A stretch of 64,000 nucleotides of DNA from Ricinus communis (GCF_019578655.1 NC_063262.1:8005582-8069581), one strand, 5' to 3'. Shown: positions 49,536 to 61,965, numbered from the stretch's first letter. The notes: a model not told the origin generated them from the sequence alone. Numbers and translations are program-made.

Positions 49536-50453
49536 CTAAAGATGCACCATATCCCAGTGAGAGAGGTTGGTCATAACATGAAGCCAAGGGTAGGAATTAG
49601 CTGAATAAGAGGGAGTGAAACGTGATTTGCATGGGAAATATGACTCAATAAATTTAGCATGGCGTGCTAAATAGATGCGTCCAGTTTGAATGTCCAAGCA
49701 ATTGTAGGCATAATGAGTGGTACCTTGACCAAGATAGACACAAGGTATTGAGTGAAAGGCAAATCTATTTTTATTATATGGTTTGATAAAGGGAAAAATG
49801 GCACATCTAAAAGGTTTCATACTTCAGTAGTTAGGATCTTTGCCATATAGAAGTTGGAATGGTGATTTATAATGTAATATTGGACTCGGTGTTTGATTGA
49901 TAGACATTATGCACATAGTGAAACCAAAATTCTAATATTTGAAAAGTACATATCCATAAGCTAAAAGAGTAAGACTGTTATTAACTAAATGATGAATTTT
50001 TCGCTCTGAGGTGCCATTTTATTCATGAGTATAAGGATAAGCTATACGATGAATAATGCCTACTGATTGAAAATATTTATTAAGTCTTTGATGCTTACCA
50101 CCCCAATTTGAATGAGATGATTTAATTTGAGCATTAAACTGACGATGAATAAGAGCTTGACAATTAAGAAAGCAAGAATACACTTCACTTTTATTTTTAA
50201 AAAAGTAAATCCAAGTGAATTGGGTGTAATCGTCAATGAATAAAATAACATAACGATGGCCTAAACTAGATAGAATGGGAGCAGGGCCCCAAATATAAGA
50301 AAAGATGATTTTAAAAGGAGCAGTACTTTTATGATCAACACTAGCTAACGGTAACCTAGACATTTTTCCTAAATGATAAGATGAGCATGGTTGTGAAGTA
50401 AAAGTAGAGCATGGCAAACTAAAATTTTCAATAATATGACATGTGGTGTGCAT
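49536..50453 (-). pseudogene. copia integrase
   Basis: The 144-codon frame at 50453-50019 covers the end of the zinc region and the catalytic core. Where the core normally starts with aspartate before WGPAP, the sequence reads YIWGPAP. Where the second aspartate is expected, it reads SNWGGKHQ. Both catalytic aspartates thus appear lost (to Y and N). The 49820-49536 frame continues with the integrase C-terminal region (CVYLGQGTTHYAYNCLD). Integrase could not be active from this copy. Confidence 0.88.
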
Positions 50454-50999
50454 ATTCAGATGGCCAAGTTGTTCATGCCATTACTGGAGGGAAGGAACTT
50501 CAGAGCTGAAAGTAAATTTCATGGATGGACGAAGGAGATAGAGACTATTCTCACTGAGCCATTAGAGGAGCACCTTCTTGGCGTATCAATCCTTAATAAG
50601 AAAATAGGTAGGGTGAAATTCAAAGAAGAAATGGTTATCATATGTAAATTTTTGAACAGACAACAAATTTTTTAACTATTTTAGGAATATGTAATACATT
50701 TTTAAGAACAAGGTTATCACTTATAGAGGGGAGAGAGGCAATATCTGTGTTGGCAATTGGAAGTCCTATGTCATTACCAGCATGAAGTTAGTCATTACCT
50801 TTATAGGCATAAGTTATTTGCAGATTAAAGAGGTCTAGTGTAATTTGGTTGGTAGCTCCGGTGTCATGTACCAAATTGGTGATTGATAACTACCATAGAT
50901 GAGATTTTCATAAACTAGATGGAAGGAGGAACTCTTAGTAAAGTAGTGAGCTTGTGGTTGGAACGTTGGTATGGCTGATGAAGGTTGGCAAGAGTACCT

Positions 51000-51860
51000 C
51001 CTTCAGCACTTATCAGTAGTGTGGTTGCGCCACCACATATTTGACATTGAGCATGCCAGTTGTGTTGCGATATCCAATAGTGGAGAAGGAGTGTGGCAGA
51101 CGTTGAGGAGTGGGCAGTAAAGGGGTTGAAGGTCCTCTAACAGCAACATGAGCAAGAGGAGGGTCTTGAGAGGCTTTGAGCAAGATTTCATGCGCCATAA
51201 GTTGGCTATGAAGTTCATAAAAGGGGATAGGATCAAGTATGAGATTCAATGCAGTAATAATACTGTGAAAATCACTCTTAGTATTACGATATACTATGGC
51301 ATTAAACTCAGCTAAGGTGAGTTGTCTTCCTGCAGAACCAAGTTAATAGATAAAGCCTTGGCTTTTTGCAAATATTCAAAGATGGAAAGGTCATTTTTCT
51401 TGAATTCTTGCAGCTCAATATGAAGTTGGAGCTGTCTATTCTGAGATACAGAGCTAAAGGCTCGAACTAATGCATCCCAAACATCATATGAAGAAGAGAG
51501 ATTAATGATGTAGGCAAACATAGGTTCTTTGAAAGATGATAAAATCCAAGAGAGAAGAAGTTGATCTTTTTTTAACCAAAGAACATATGCAGGATTTGGT
51601 ATTTGAACAAGAAGATTGGTAGTGGAGGGAACAGTTTTTGGAGGAGCGATAGAGGTACCACCATCAATGAATCCATGTAAATCTTGAAAGTGGAGGAAAG
51701 GAATAAATTGATCTTTCCATGCGAGGTAATTTTTGTTGTTGAGTTTGATAGTAAAAGTAAAGGTAAAGGAGGATGAGAGAGCATGTGTTGATGTATTAGA
51801 GATGGGAACAAGTTATTGATCGACAATTGATGGAGATTGAGTGCTGTTTTTTTACTGTTG
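51000..51860 (-). pseudogene. copia gag
   Basis: Frames at 51826-51572 and 51521-51312 carry a copia gag domain (UBN2 type), recognisable by SSSYDVWDALVRAF then LQLHIELQEFKK and SIFEYLQKAKAL. The 51249-51013 frame holds a proline/histidine-rich stretch leading toward the region where a zinc knuckle is expected; a cysteine-containing remnant follows at its end. Frame changes separate the pieces. Confidence 0.75.
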
Positions 51861-51917
51861 CTGCGTAAAGAGAAAGAAGAAAAAAATTGATGTTTAAGAG
51901 CTAATGCTCTGATACCA

Positions 51918-52089
51918 TGTCAAGATTAAGAGAAGAAAATGAATCTATTGTATATTAAAATGAGATGTACATCAATATATATATACTATCATAGTTGAGA
52001 TAGCTGATGAGAATCAAGATAGAGAGAAGTAATTACAATAAGACAACTATATTTAAAACTAAAATACAGTTAATGTTTATCGCTTAACA
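51918..52089 (-). repeat. 5' LTR of the second copia element
   Basis: 172 bp. The primer-binding site abuts its inner end at 51906-51917, and the outer end TTAACA meets LINE sequence. Confidence 0.92.
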
Positions 52090-52094
52090 CCCTG

Positions 52095-52460
52095 GTCTCC
52101 TTACTTATTTCTGATACACATAATTTTTATTTTATGCCTTAAGATGCAAATTCTAATAAATTCATTCATGGCGCTAAGGTTTGTAAACAAGTTCCACTAG
52201 TTTCTCACCTTTTTGCATATAATACCATTCTCTTTGAAAGAGCTTTCTTAGCTGATACAAGAAAATTTTCAGAAATTATTAACCATTCTGAGCTTTATTC
52301 AGGTCAAACACTTAATTTAAAGAAATTTAAGATTGCTTTCAGCAGTAATGTTTTGGAGGTTCTCAAAGGCTCTATCACTACATCTATTAGTGTTAGGCCG
52401 ATTCAACATCATGCAAAATATTTGGGCTTGCTGACAATTATTGGTAAATATTATCAAACT
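52095..52460 (+). pseudogene. LINE reverse transcriptase, right fragment
   Basis: The sequence continues the split RT with WSPYLFLI. The catalytic FADD box then reads FAYNTILF (52212-52235), so both aspartates are replaced. Further on NLKKFKIAFSSN and HHAKYLGL match the conserved RT tail. The frames are broken by stops between blocks. Confidence 0.82.
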
Positions 52461-52839
52461 ATTTTTTAATCTATTAGAGTTAAGGATCAAAGCAAAGTTA
52501 AATGGATAGAAAGAGAGATGCCTTTTAAAAGTGGAAAGAGGTAATGATTAAGTCGGTTATATAATCCATACCAACATACATGATGAGCTGCTTCCAAATT
52601 CCAATTTGGATACATGATAATATTAACTCTCTTATTTCTAGTTTCTGATAGGGGAGCCAAGAAGGGGAACTGAGGATTTATTGGGTGGCTTCGCATAATA
52701 CTAAACAAGAAGAATGAAGGTATGAGATTTTGAGACATTCATTTGTTTAATCTTGCATTGCTTGCAAAACAATGTTGGCACTTATTGTTTGATGATGCTT
52801 CTCTCTGAGCTAAAACTTTAAAAGCTAGATATTATCCTA

Positions 52840-53480
52840 GAATTTCAATGTTGAATGCCAATATGGGTAATTATCTTAGCTATACTTGGAGAAACATTCG
52901 AGCAAGCAGGTATATTATTGACCAAGGTAGCAGGTGGATGGTGGGCAATGGAGAATCCATTCGAATATGGCAGGATGCATGGCTTCCAAATCAGAATAAC
53001 TTCAAGATTCAGTCTCCTCATAGAATTCTTTCCAACGATGCTTCAGTGGACTGCCTTTTCTCGGAGAATGGACTATCTTAGAATGAAGACCTCATTTGGG
53101 AAATATTTTTCCCATCTGAGGTATCTTATATTCTTAGCATTCCAATTACTTTTCTAAACCATGTGATCTTTTGGTATGGTACTACTCCAAGAATGGCCTA
53201 TACTATGTTAAAAGTGGTTAACAATTTGCACTTCAGTTGATGAACCCATCGGTGAACCAACTGGTTGGGGATTCTTCTCCTACCTCCAACGATCTTTGGT
53301 GGATAATTTAGAATCTAAAAGTTTCACCAAAGTGTTGTAATTTTCTACAGCAGCTTTGTAAATTAGTTTTTCCTACTCGAGATAAGCTTAAGAGGCATGG
53401 TGTTTATGTCCCTATGGACTGTCCTTGTTGCAATGCATATTCAGAAACTCTTGAACATGTGTTTAAAGATTATAATTAGG
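52840..53480 (+). pseudogene. LINE C-terminal and zf-RVT-like segment
   Basis: One frame has SRWMVGNGESIRIWQDAWLP (52934-52993), the conserved block after RT in plant LINEs. Another around 53310-53470 has VSPKCCNFLQQL, then CPCCNAYSETLEHVF, the zinc-binding reverse-transcriptase domain (zf-RVT). Its Cys/His pattern is kept although the frame is interrupted. Confidence 0.82.
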
Positions 53481-53489
53481 CAAGGGAGG

Positions 53490-54270
53490 TTTGGGCTTTG
53501 GCAAAGATGGTGTGGTTCCATCTCGTGAAACTTTTGTAGATGTTAAATCTTGGATCTTGACAAGATTGCAGAATCATAATTCTGATTTAGTTGCCAACTT
53601 TATTATGACCCTGTGGTGTATTTGGTATGCTAGGAATCAATTGTGTTTTAATGACAAAGTTTTAGGTCCTACTGAAGCTCTAATGATAGCAAGCTCAGTC
53701 CTTCATGATTATAAAGTGGCAACGATAATGGAAAGCAGTAAACAACCTTGTAATAAAAGTTCCTACCAATGGCCGGTACCTGTGTCGAGTATGTTTAAAA
53801 TTAATGTTGATGCAGTGGTGAGAAGTGATAGAGGGACGGAATTGGGAGCTGTAGCTAGGGTATCTAATGGTCTAGTTATTGCTTCAAGCTGCACATTTTT
53901 ATCGTTTATTTTTTTATCATGGATTATGAGTTCTATGCTATTAAATTTGGGATTAGATTTGCTCAAGACCTGTCAATGCATGCTTTCATAGTGGAATCAT
54001 ATTGTTTTCCTGCAGTGGAGCTATGCAAGGCTGCCTCATTTCCACAATCTTATCCAAGCCTTGTTGCTCAAGATATCAAGCTCGTTATGAATTTAATGCC
54101 TTCTATTTCTCTTTCTCTTTGACTTCTAGAAACAACAACAAAATTGCTCATGCGTCGGCGTCCTTAAGCTTTGATTATGTTTCAGATTTTTTTCTCATTG
54201 AGGATGTTCCTCATTCTATTTTTTCTCTCCTTCATCAAGATGGTTGTAGGATTGATTCTTTTTCGTTCTT
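53490..54270 (+). pseudogene. LINE RNase H domain (RVT_3 type)
   Basis: The 53491-53991 frame includes MTLWCIWYARNQLCFN and then FKINVDAVVRSD, the start of RNase H with its first aspartate. A frame change at about 53920 leads to DYEFYAIKFGIRFAQDL and IVESYCFPAVEL. In a third frame follows SRNNNKIAHASASLSF, the conserved NxxAH end. The domain is complete in order but split over three frames. Confidence 0.85.
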
Positions 54271-54330
54271 AATACATTCTTTTTATTCTAAAATAAAATG
54301 TACAGGCTTAATTGTAAAATAAATGATGTA

Positions 54331-56690
54331 ATTTGATTTATTTTGAAATTTAGGCTGTCATTTTTAATTTTTGAATTTTGCTAATGTATTTTATATAAAT
54401 TTCAAATTTATCTTCTAACAAAATTATCAGTCAAGATTTATTAATGTGACTGTAATTCTAGTAATAATTATAATTATAATAATAATAAAAAATTTTATAT
54501 TAGCATTACAGTTGTTGACTTATCTCGTAACAAAAAAAGATATTATTTAAGTGAATAAATAGATGATCTAACATCAAATGTTCTTCTCTTATATATACTT
54601 ATCTTTATTAAGATTTAGAAGAAGATCTAACAATCTAATTTTTTATTCATCTATTTTTTTTTCTTTTTTGTTTATTGCAATAGTAAAAAGCATTTCAAGC
54701 CTTAGACTTCTAGGATTTCATATATAGTAAAAGAAAATTTATCTAAAGTGTCTAGAGATAAGTTAGTATAATTCTAATGTTGACCAATTTCTTTTGTATC
54801 ACTCGAATTTAACTATATTAGCAAATTCTTGGTTGATAATGTCGCTGGAGGCTAAAATTAAGATCAATATGAGAATACATTACTAATATTGGAAAAATAA
54901 AAATGACATGCTAGATTTGAAAATAAGTGCAAAGCGATGGATCTATTTACCAATTAAGTCTCTACGATTAATAGATTATGATTTCAAAAGCCACTAAAAA
55001 CTAACCTTAGAACTTTGTTTTTGCTTTCACTTTCTTTGCTATATATTTTTATGTGTTATTATTATTGGCCTAGTTTAGCTAGTTGGTGTTTCTTTCGAAT
55101 TGTGTTTTATTTGTGTTGTTGATGATATTTTGCAATGCTTTTCCTCAGTTTCGGTCTTGTCTGACGATGTATGATACTCTAATCAATTGTAATCCTTTGA
55201 ATAGTATCAATTAAGTGTAGTTATGGAAGTGAGAGAAGGATGCTAGCAATGTGGAAGAAGTTGGGGTGGTGGAGGTTATGAAAGTTTGTCATTAATCTTA
55301 TATATGTTTTACCACTTGTGACGAGAGTTACATGACTCATCAGAGAAGGATTTTTAACTTTGGAGGCTAGATGAAAATCCATCCATTCTATTAATTATGC
55401 TTCGTAATGAAAATAATGTGATTTAGTGGAATAGGCTATAGATCCACCAGTATGACATATTTATAACAAGTCTAGTATATTGGGGCTGATCTCAACAATG
55501 ATGGTTATTACTATGATGGTGAGAAGCCCTAGACAAATAACAAATAGTTCTTAAAAGCATTTTAGTAATCTTAAAAAATATATGTGCCTATAGACCAATT
55601 TAAACTCCGACTTTAAGCTAATTGCAAGAGTAGTATACCTATTTACTTAATCAATTAGGGGTATATGAGATTTGAGCTTTAGACCCATTTTAAATTTCTT
55701 TGAATGGTCTTTTTGTTAGGGTACACTTTAAATATATCGTGTTATGTTGGGTCACTTGACTTTATTACTATTGTTTATCTTTCTACTAAAAAGGGCAATT
55801 ACTATTTTTCCCCTGCATTATTACATATTAACGACTTATTCTTTAATATGTAGATATTATACCGTTTTATTCTTCAATTTTGTAATTTTATATGAAGACT
55901 TTTTTCTGTTAGAATTTTTGTTTAATCTCCTTCTTCAAGTATTACAGTATCTCTTTATCTATTTATGTTGTAATGCTAATATGATACTAGCTTTTCTACA
56001 AATTTCATATATTCAAAAGTACAAGTTGTATTTTTAACTATATAAGATTATAAAACCTAAGGGGAAAGGTGAAATCGAAAACCTCCTCAACTTTGCTAGT
56101 GTCTTATTCATAAGACTTACTTGTTTTGTATGGAGTGCCCCATGATACCTCAAGCACTAGCTGCATAGAGGAATGCCAGCAACTAAAGGGTTATTAGCCA
56201 CTAACCACTTACTCACGACCTCTTAGGCTTCGCATTTCAAGTATGTTATTTTAACCGTCTCATATGCTTTATCGGGAGCTTAGCCCTATAAGATTTTTTT
56301 CCTTACTTGTTATCGATTCAAGAAATGCCAGCTATGCTTTTTCATTTTTCTATAACAATAACATCTAAGATTCCCCCTTTCAAACATCCTTCTATCCTGA
56401 TCTCGAAAAACAAGGCATTTGAAACATCAATTTTCTTTATACTATCTACTATTTATTCAGGAGTTAAAAATGAGAGCAAAATGATGGAAGCTAATGTATT
56501 GAATACCAAACGAAATAGCAAGTTTTGTTCCTATTGAATCAGATTTGGCATTAGTTGAAAAATATGATACTAGAGATTCCGACTACAAGAGAAAAAGTAC
56601 CAGATAAGTCTCCAAGACTAGCACCAGATTTAAAACTGTTAAATGAATTGTATTTATTATACTAGAATTTCTTTACATTTTAATAAAATT
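54331..56690. other. AT-rich intergenic sequence
   Basis: No gene was recognised. Frames at 55744-56037 and 56307-56537 are rich in Phe, Leu and Ile or otherwise featureless. A moderately GC-richer patch at 56080-56290 has no identifiable content. Confidence 0.45.
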
Positions 56691-56692
56691 AA

Positions 56693-57299
56693 AGGTCAGT
56701 TTGGTTCAGTTGATCAGTGTAACTGATAGTTGGTAGTTGATTGATACAAGTGTTTAGTAAATGTTTATGAATTGTTGCTGTTAATATATAAAATGACCAA
56801 TATGGATATAAGTTATATTTAAACTATAATGTATTTTATCTTATATAAATAAAAAAGTATAAAATATTAAGTAAAATAATAATAATGATTTATAAATTAT
56901 TTATAAAAAAAATAGCAGCAATATGCCTAAATGAAAAGACCCTAAATCAAATGCTACTTAATATTTACAAGAATACACCCTAATTGCATGCACTTTAATC
57001 GTATGTTGTGAATAATAAATCTAGTTATAAGCACTTTTGTTTATAAGTGAGATTTGAAAAAGAATAATAAGAGTGTAGTGATATAGTTTAAAGAGAACGG
57101 TTTTAAGAATTAATAAAGATGACACTTTAGTTTTATATAAAAATATTTATTAGTTGTTGGCCAAAACTCTTATCAACTATTGTTTGAGTTTGAATCATCT
57201 ATTAACAACCGATAATAAAATTTCACTAAACAAATTTTATTCAATTATTATATGTAAATCAACTATCAACTAGTCCGAAAAACTGAACTAAACCCTCCC
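56693..57299. mobile_element. Tourist-like MITE
   Basis: A 607-bp insert has terminal inverted repeats AGGTCAGTTTGGTTCAGTT and, inverted from the right end, GGGAGGGTTTAGTTCAGTT (14 of 19 positions equal). The similarity continues inward into TGATAGTTG words on both arms. TAA lies on both sides (56690-56692 and 57300-57302). No coding capacity. Size, TIR type and 3-bp duplication fit PIF/Harbinger MITEs. Confidence 0.8.
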
Positions 57300-57302
57300 T
57301 AA

Positions 57303-58020
57303 TTATAATTACCTTTCATCTAAAATCAATATATTTAATGGAGTACAGTGATAAAAAAAATTATTTAATCCTTTAATTTATATTGAATATCAAACTTATT
57401 AAAAATTATTTTTAGGATAACTTAGCAAAATTTAATTATTTTAATATACTTGTAATTTAGTAATATTATTAACTTGCTATGAAATTTACTTTTAAATTGT
57501 TAAAGTATAACACCTTTACTTGAAAATATTAATTTTATCATTATATGTAGAAATAAACTATACTAAAAGTAAAAAAAGATTATTCTAATTTGATAAAAAA
57601 AATATTTAAATATTGAATGACTTTTAAAAAATTAAAAATTAAATTGTATTTTTTAATTAATTTAGTTCTTTACTGTGTAGGTCTTAAATTAAGAGGTACT
57701 ACTAGCTTTTTCAAATATAAAGGGATTTTTAATTTATAAAATAAAATATTATAGACAGTTTCTATATTGAACTAAAAATTAGAAAATCCATTAATTAAAA
57801 TCCTCATATAAGGAGTTTATGTAAGAATAAAAAAATATAATTTTTAGATACTGAAGTTTAAGTAGAATATAAGAAAATAAAAACTCAAAAATATAAATTT
57901 ATTGCAACAGAATGTTAGATAAGGCCCACCTCTAAAGAATTTCTGTATTTCACGTTTTTCATTGTGCAAAAAATAAAATAAAATTATACTATCATAGAAT
58001 CATTTCAAAGATGCGATGTC
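57303..58020. other. AT-rich intergenic sequence
   Basis: No gene or element recognised. Confidence 0.4.
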
Positions 58021-58077
58021 CTAAAGTCGGTCCCTACTACACTTTTTATATGAAGCCTCTTGTCGTTTTGAGATTGC

Positions 58078-58350
58078 CACGTGGTATCTTCTAGAACCAA
58101 TCACGTCTTCAATCTCCACGTGGGAATCTTCTTTAATTCGGAGCCACGTGTTGAAAATCTAGCGCGAGTATACGTCGAAAAAGATCGTTAGGCCAGCGCG
58201 TGCAAGCATCCCGTGAGTGAGACGTTTGACGCACAAGTGGCAGACGAACCGCGAACGGTAGCCACCGGTAGAGGACGCACCGTGCGCAGTGCGCACTTTA
58301 GGTGATAGATAGACCGGGCATCTGAAAAAAGAGGGGTATCGTTATAAAAG
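58078..58350 (+). promoter_or_regulatory. G-box/ABRE-rich promoter-like island
   Basis: Three CACGTG boxes lie at 58078-58083, 58117-58122 and 58145-58150, in GCCACGTGG, CCACGTGGG and GCCACGTGT contexts that fit ABRE/G-box sites for bZIP or bHLH factors. Between the first two lies TTCTAGAA (58089-58096, heat-shock-element core). A near-palindromic GTGCGCAGTGCGCAC follows at about 58282, and TATAAAAG at 58343-58350 could place a plus-strand start near 58375. The island is much GC-richer than its surroundings. No matching gene was recognised downstream. Confidence 0.5.
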
Positions 58351-58379
58351 GCATAAAATGCGCATCCAAGTGCACTGTA

Positions 58380-60300
58380 GCGTGTTGCCTTGTTGTATAC
58401 GGCTTTTTTTATTAGAACAAGTTACCTTCTTGGGATTTACTTGTATGAATCTGCTTAGATAATTTGCTTGTGAGTGCATGAGAATTTATTTTATATATAA
58501 CAAATATTTGTAATTGTAATTATATAAAATCATTTACTTTAGTGGTCACGTGAATTTGAATATGTTTATCAAATGTATATATATATTTTTATTTAGTATA
58601 GAACTTGTTAAAGAAATTATTTAATAATACATTTTAAGAATTTTAGTACATCTTTATATTAATGTTCAAATTCGAAATTTACTTAATATATTATATGCTT
58701 ACAATCCTTCAAATTCTCACATATTAAATTTTGCCTATATATGTGTGACATTAATTATGAAAAATAGATCATGAGTTATTAATTTGGATTATGATTAATG
58801 AGCTTTTACAGTATTTTCCAATGATAAAAAAATAGTTACTATATTTTTATAACTTGTGTTTTGGGGAGTTTTACATTTATTAGCCTTCAAATTTGATTTT
58901 AGTTAAATAATATTTCATCCAATGATTTTATTCACCATTGTTAAATAATTTTGTTTAGCAAATACAAAAGTATTTATATTTTTTACTTCCGATTACAAAA
59001 TAAAGAGATTTATCTTTTATCTTTACATAAAATACTCATAATATGTGATCATTCGTTTAACACTTTTTATGACGGGATGTAATAACCGATAATAGTGATA
59101 AACTTTCCATTTATGAGAATAAAAATTGAATTCCGAAATTAAAATTTGGAGTCCAATTAAGCATTATGCCAACTTGCATAGGCAAGCTGCAATTTAGATT
59201 GCTAATGACTTCAATTATTTTCGCTGATAGTGATGGATTTTTACTGAAGGCATGCGGAGATCAAATTGAGTATGACGAGAGTTGAATTTTGGAAATTATG
59301 ATAAGGTGATGTTACTTTAATTTGCTGCGTCAACTTTAACATATGTTTATGGCATTTTCAATTAGACCATCTTTTGCAAATTTGCTTAAAATATAAAATC
59401 TGAAACCTATAAATATTAGAAAGTCAATGAGAAACCCTCAAAATTATGGCAATAAAGATGATGCTGGACTAGAATCTGAACTTTCTTTTTAGTAATCCCA
59501 CGTCTCTACTGTTAATTATTATGTTTTTTGAAAACGTCTCAATGTTATTAATAATATTAATTATTATTTCTTTATTAATATTTATTATAGTTTTACATTA
59601 TCAAAATGCAACGCTTATGATTCCTAAGAGACGTTTAATAAAAAATAAGAATATGAAAAGGTCACTAATGATATTGGATTTAATTTTATTAATTGGATAT
59701 TTAGAAAATATATATTTGCAAATTGGTTTTAAACCGAATTAAAATCTTAAATTATTACTTTTATTTTTCACTGGAAGTTCGCAAATGCGAGTCTTTTTCT
59801 TATAGCTCAAAAATACTTATGGTTGACTACCTTTATATATAATGGAGACTTTAAAATTTATATTGTCATATTATAAAAAGACAATAAGGATAAAATTAAA
59901 TAAAAAATACCATGTTGAAGGATAGTTTTATACTTGAAGGATAAATATATTTTATATTACTGTGCATTTTACTTTTTTAACAGTTGTCAAATACGTACTA
60001 TATTTTATATATGGTAAATAGTAATATATAATATATTTTTTAATAAAATAAATATTTTTAAGGTGATTTAACATTTGAATAGACACTTTTGATCACAATA
60101 AATTACTAAAAATATAATTTTTAGCAAAATATGATAAATTTATAAACTGTAAAATGCATTATTAAATGACACATTAATTATAGAATTATATTTTAATAAT
60201 AGTTCATATTACATATATCTAAAATCATATTAAAAGATGAGAAAAGTGTGAAAAATAAAATACATTTCTTCTATAAAGAATTAGATTTTGTTAATGCTAA
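58380..60300. other. Sequence downstream of the promoter-like island
   Basis: Only short or low-complexity frames are present. A hydrophobic 73-codon frame at 59521-59742 is rich in Ile and Leu as expected of AT-rich DNA and is not called. A first exon or non-coding transcript beginning near 58375 is possible but unsupported. Confidence 0.4.
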
Positions 60301-60499
60301 ATTTGCCGGAAAGAACTTACATTTGAATTATAACTACCATTAACTGAAAGGCTAATCCCATTATACCCGAATAGATCCTAAAGCAACTCAAATATAAGAA
60401 AGAATCCCAAAGATACATCAAATAACAACAAAGTAACTTTAAAGTTGTAAAATTAATCGAACAAGATACTACTGGAACAATCAATCATAGTTCTCCAGG

Positions 60500-61264
60500 C
60501 GAAAATGAGAAAGGCCAAGGTGTTGGAAGCATCATCGGATAAAACACGAGTTGTATAAGGCATACCAATTAACTTCCAAACTTACTTATGGCAAATCCTA
60601 TTTTTTCGCGTAATAGATCCCAAACTTCAACATACGTTATTGACTAAGTGAAGATGACTTAAAAGTTGTCAGCACAATAGGAAAGACACATGTATTAGAA
60701 GGGAAAATAGCCAGGTGAAGATGTCATAATAGCAATTATAGCCAAGCAACAAAGTCCATATTTCTTGATAGAGTATTTTTTTGCCATGATATCAACAGTC
60801 TGATTAGTTTCACTGAGTGTATGAATGACAAAGAATGCTGTAATTGTTGCTAAGACCTAATTTTGAACAAAATGTCTCAGTGTTTCCAAGGGTCTGCACA
60901 CACTCACCATTAACCCATCCAACAACAATTTTTGAATCTGATTCCATATAAATATTACTAGAAAAAAGGTTACCATTTTGGACAGTGAGCTCAAACGCTT
61001 TACAAATTGCATGTACTTCAACATTGTTAGTCCTTGATACCGATAGGACAAGAATTCATCCGCATTCCTTAATACTCCTCCTCCAATACTTGCTATGCCT
61101 GGCTTACTAAGTGAAGAGCCGTCAACGTTCCATTTTAACTCGTTAGCTAAAAGGGGCAACCATTGCAAGGCATGCCTGATTGAACAAACGGAGCACCATC
61201 TCTTTAAAGAAAGTGAAGAGGTCATTATTTCATTAACCAATAATGAAAAATAAAATACATGCAA
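60500..61264 (-). pseudogene. LINE RNase H relic
   Basis: The minus-strand frame 61264-60857 contains LKWNVDGSSLSKPGIASIGG and GVLRNADEFL, the first strand of an RVT_3-type RNase H with its aspartate. A shifted frame then gives ESDSKIVVGWVNGEC (about 60950-60895). More broken coding-like sequence continues to about 60500. No reverse transcriptase was found nearby, so this is the 3' part of an old LINE. Confidence 0.75.
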
Positions 61265-61549
61265 CTATCTCGATAAAAGAAAATCTATATTTTAAGTGTA
61301 AAAAAAGTCAAAACACATGGTAGCTTTTTTTTTTTTTTTAACTTTGTTGTATAAATAAACAGAACTAATAATTTTTTCTTTTAATTTTATGGTATAAATA
61401 ATAACATTTGATTTATAGAATCTCTAGAAATCAATAATATATTTTACTTCCGTCCTATATATATAATGTTTTAGTATTTTTTAATACATAAAATACAAGC
61501 TACACTATAATTGTTGCTCTTTAATAACCAGTAAATTAATATTTCGATA

Positions 61550-61785
61550 TACTTGTAGCCTAGCTCAAGTGGTAAGTGCATTTGTTATTCGGAGTGAGAA
61601 GTAAGTGGCAAGAGCGTTTGCTCTTAAGTTTGAAAGGTCTTAGATTTGAGTCCTCTCAGCTGCATTAGATGAGTTTTCATCTTTTGTGGCGAGTGTAAGA
61701 AATTGACTATTCTATGTTGTATAGTCCATGACCCATTGGTCTCTTTTTTTGGGGCTTTCCCCTCCATGATATAAAAAAAAAATTA
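61550..61785 (+). repeat. tRNA-derived SINE-like sequence
   Basis: TAGCCTAGCTCAAGTGGTAAG (61556-61576) contains a Pol III A box, and TAGATTTGAGTCC (61641-61653) is a good B box. The B box is too far away for a tRNA and no cloverleaf is apparent. The unit ends in an A-rich tract near 61770-61785. These are the parts of a plant SINE. It lies beside LINE RNase H relics, the kind of element that mobilises SINEs. Confidence 0.65.
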
Positions 61786-61965
61786 ATCTTTTGATAAAGT
61801 AATATTACCATCATGCATGCTATTCATGATTGTAAGTTTGCCTAACAGATTTGGCGCCAGTCTATCCCTTCTTCTTAGTTATGCAATTTCCATAAGCAGG
61901 AAGGTAAAGCTTGGATTATTAGAGATCTTTCCAATAACACAATTATTTTGTAATGGCAAGTTTAA

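Larger units (their letters stand above)
47506..52089 (-). mobile_element. Ty1/copia LTR retrotransposon nested in the LINE
   Basis: Two 172-bp LTRs (47506-47677 and 51918-52089) have TGTCAAG...TTAACA termini. The minus-strand primer-binding site TGGTATCAGAGC (51917-51906) lies directly beside the right LTR and matches initiator tRNA-Met over all 12 bases. The minus strand AAGTGGGG beside the left LTR is the polypurine tract. Coding order is gag, integrase, RT, RNase H, in decayed frames. Flanking pentamers are CCTTT and CCCTG, each one change from CCTTG. That sequence is also what the LINE reading frame requires (GAT CCT TGG TCT CCT), so a worn 5-bp duplication is likely. By eye the LTRs differ at about 17 of 172 positions. 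Confidence 0.93.
47380..54330 (+). mobile_element. LINE (non-LTR) relic, split by a copia element
   Basis: Plus-strand LINE reverse transcriptase begins at about 47390 (MRCVSTTSYSILVNGQ) and reaches GLRQGDP at 47482-47503. It is then interrupted by the copia element and resumes at 52095 with WSPYLFL in matching order. Downstream follow the rest of RT, a zf-RVT-like segment and an RNase H domain to about 54270. The N-terminal ORF, endonuclease and first part of RT are missing or unrecognisable, and multiple stops are present. The 5' limit is approximate. Confidence 0.85.

Noticed and set aside
59521..59742. Hydrophobic 73-codon frame as a small membrane protein
   Set aside because: Ile/Leu/Phe bias is expected from AT-rich DNA and no start context, splice partner or motif supports it.
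61556..61653. Possible tRNA gene
   Set aside because: A and B boxes are too far apart for a tRNA and the cloverleaf is missing.
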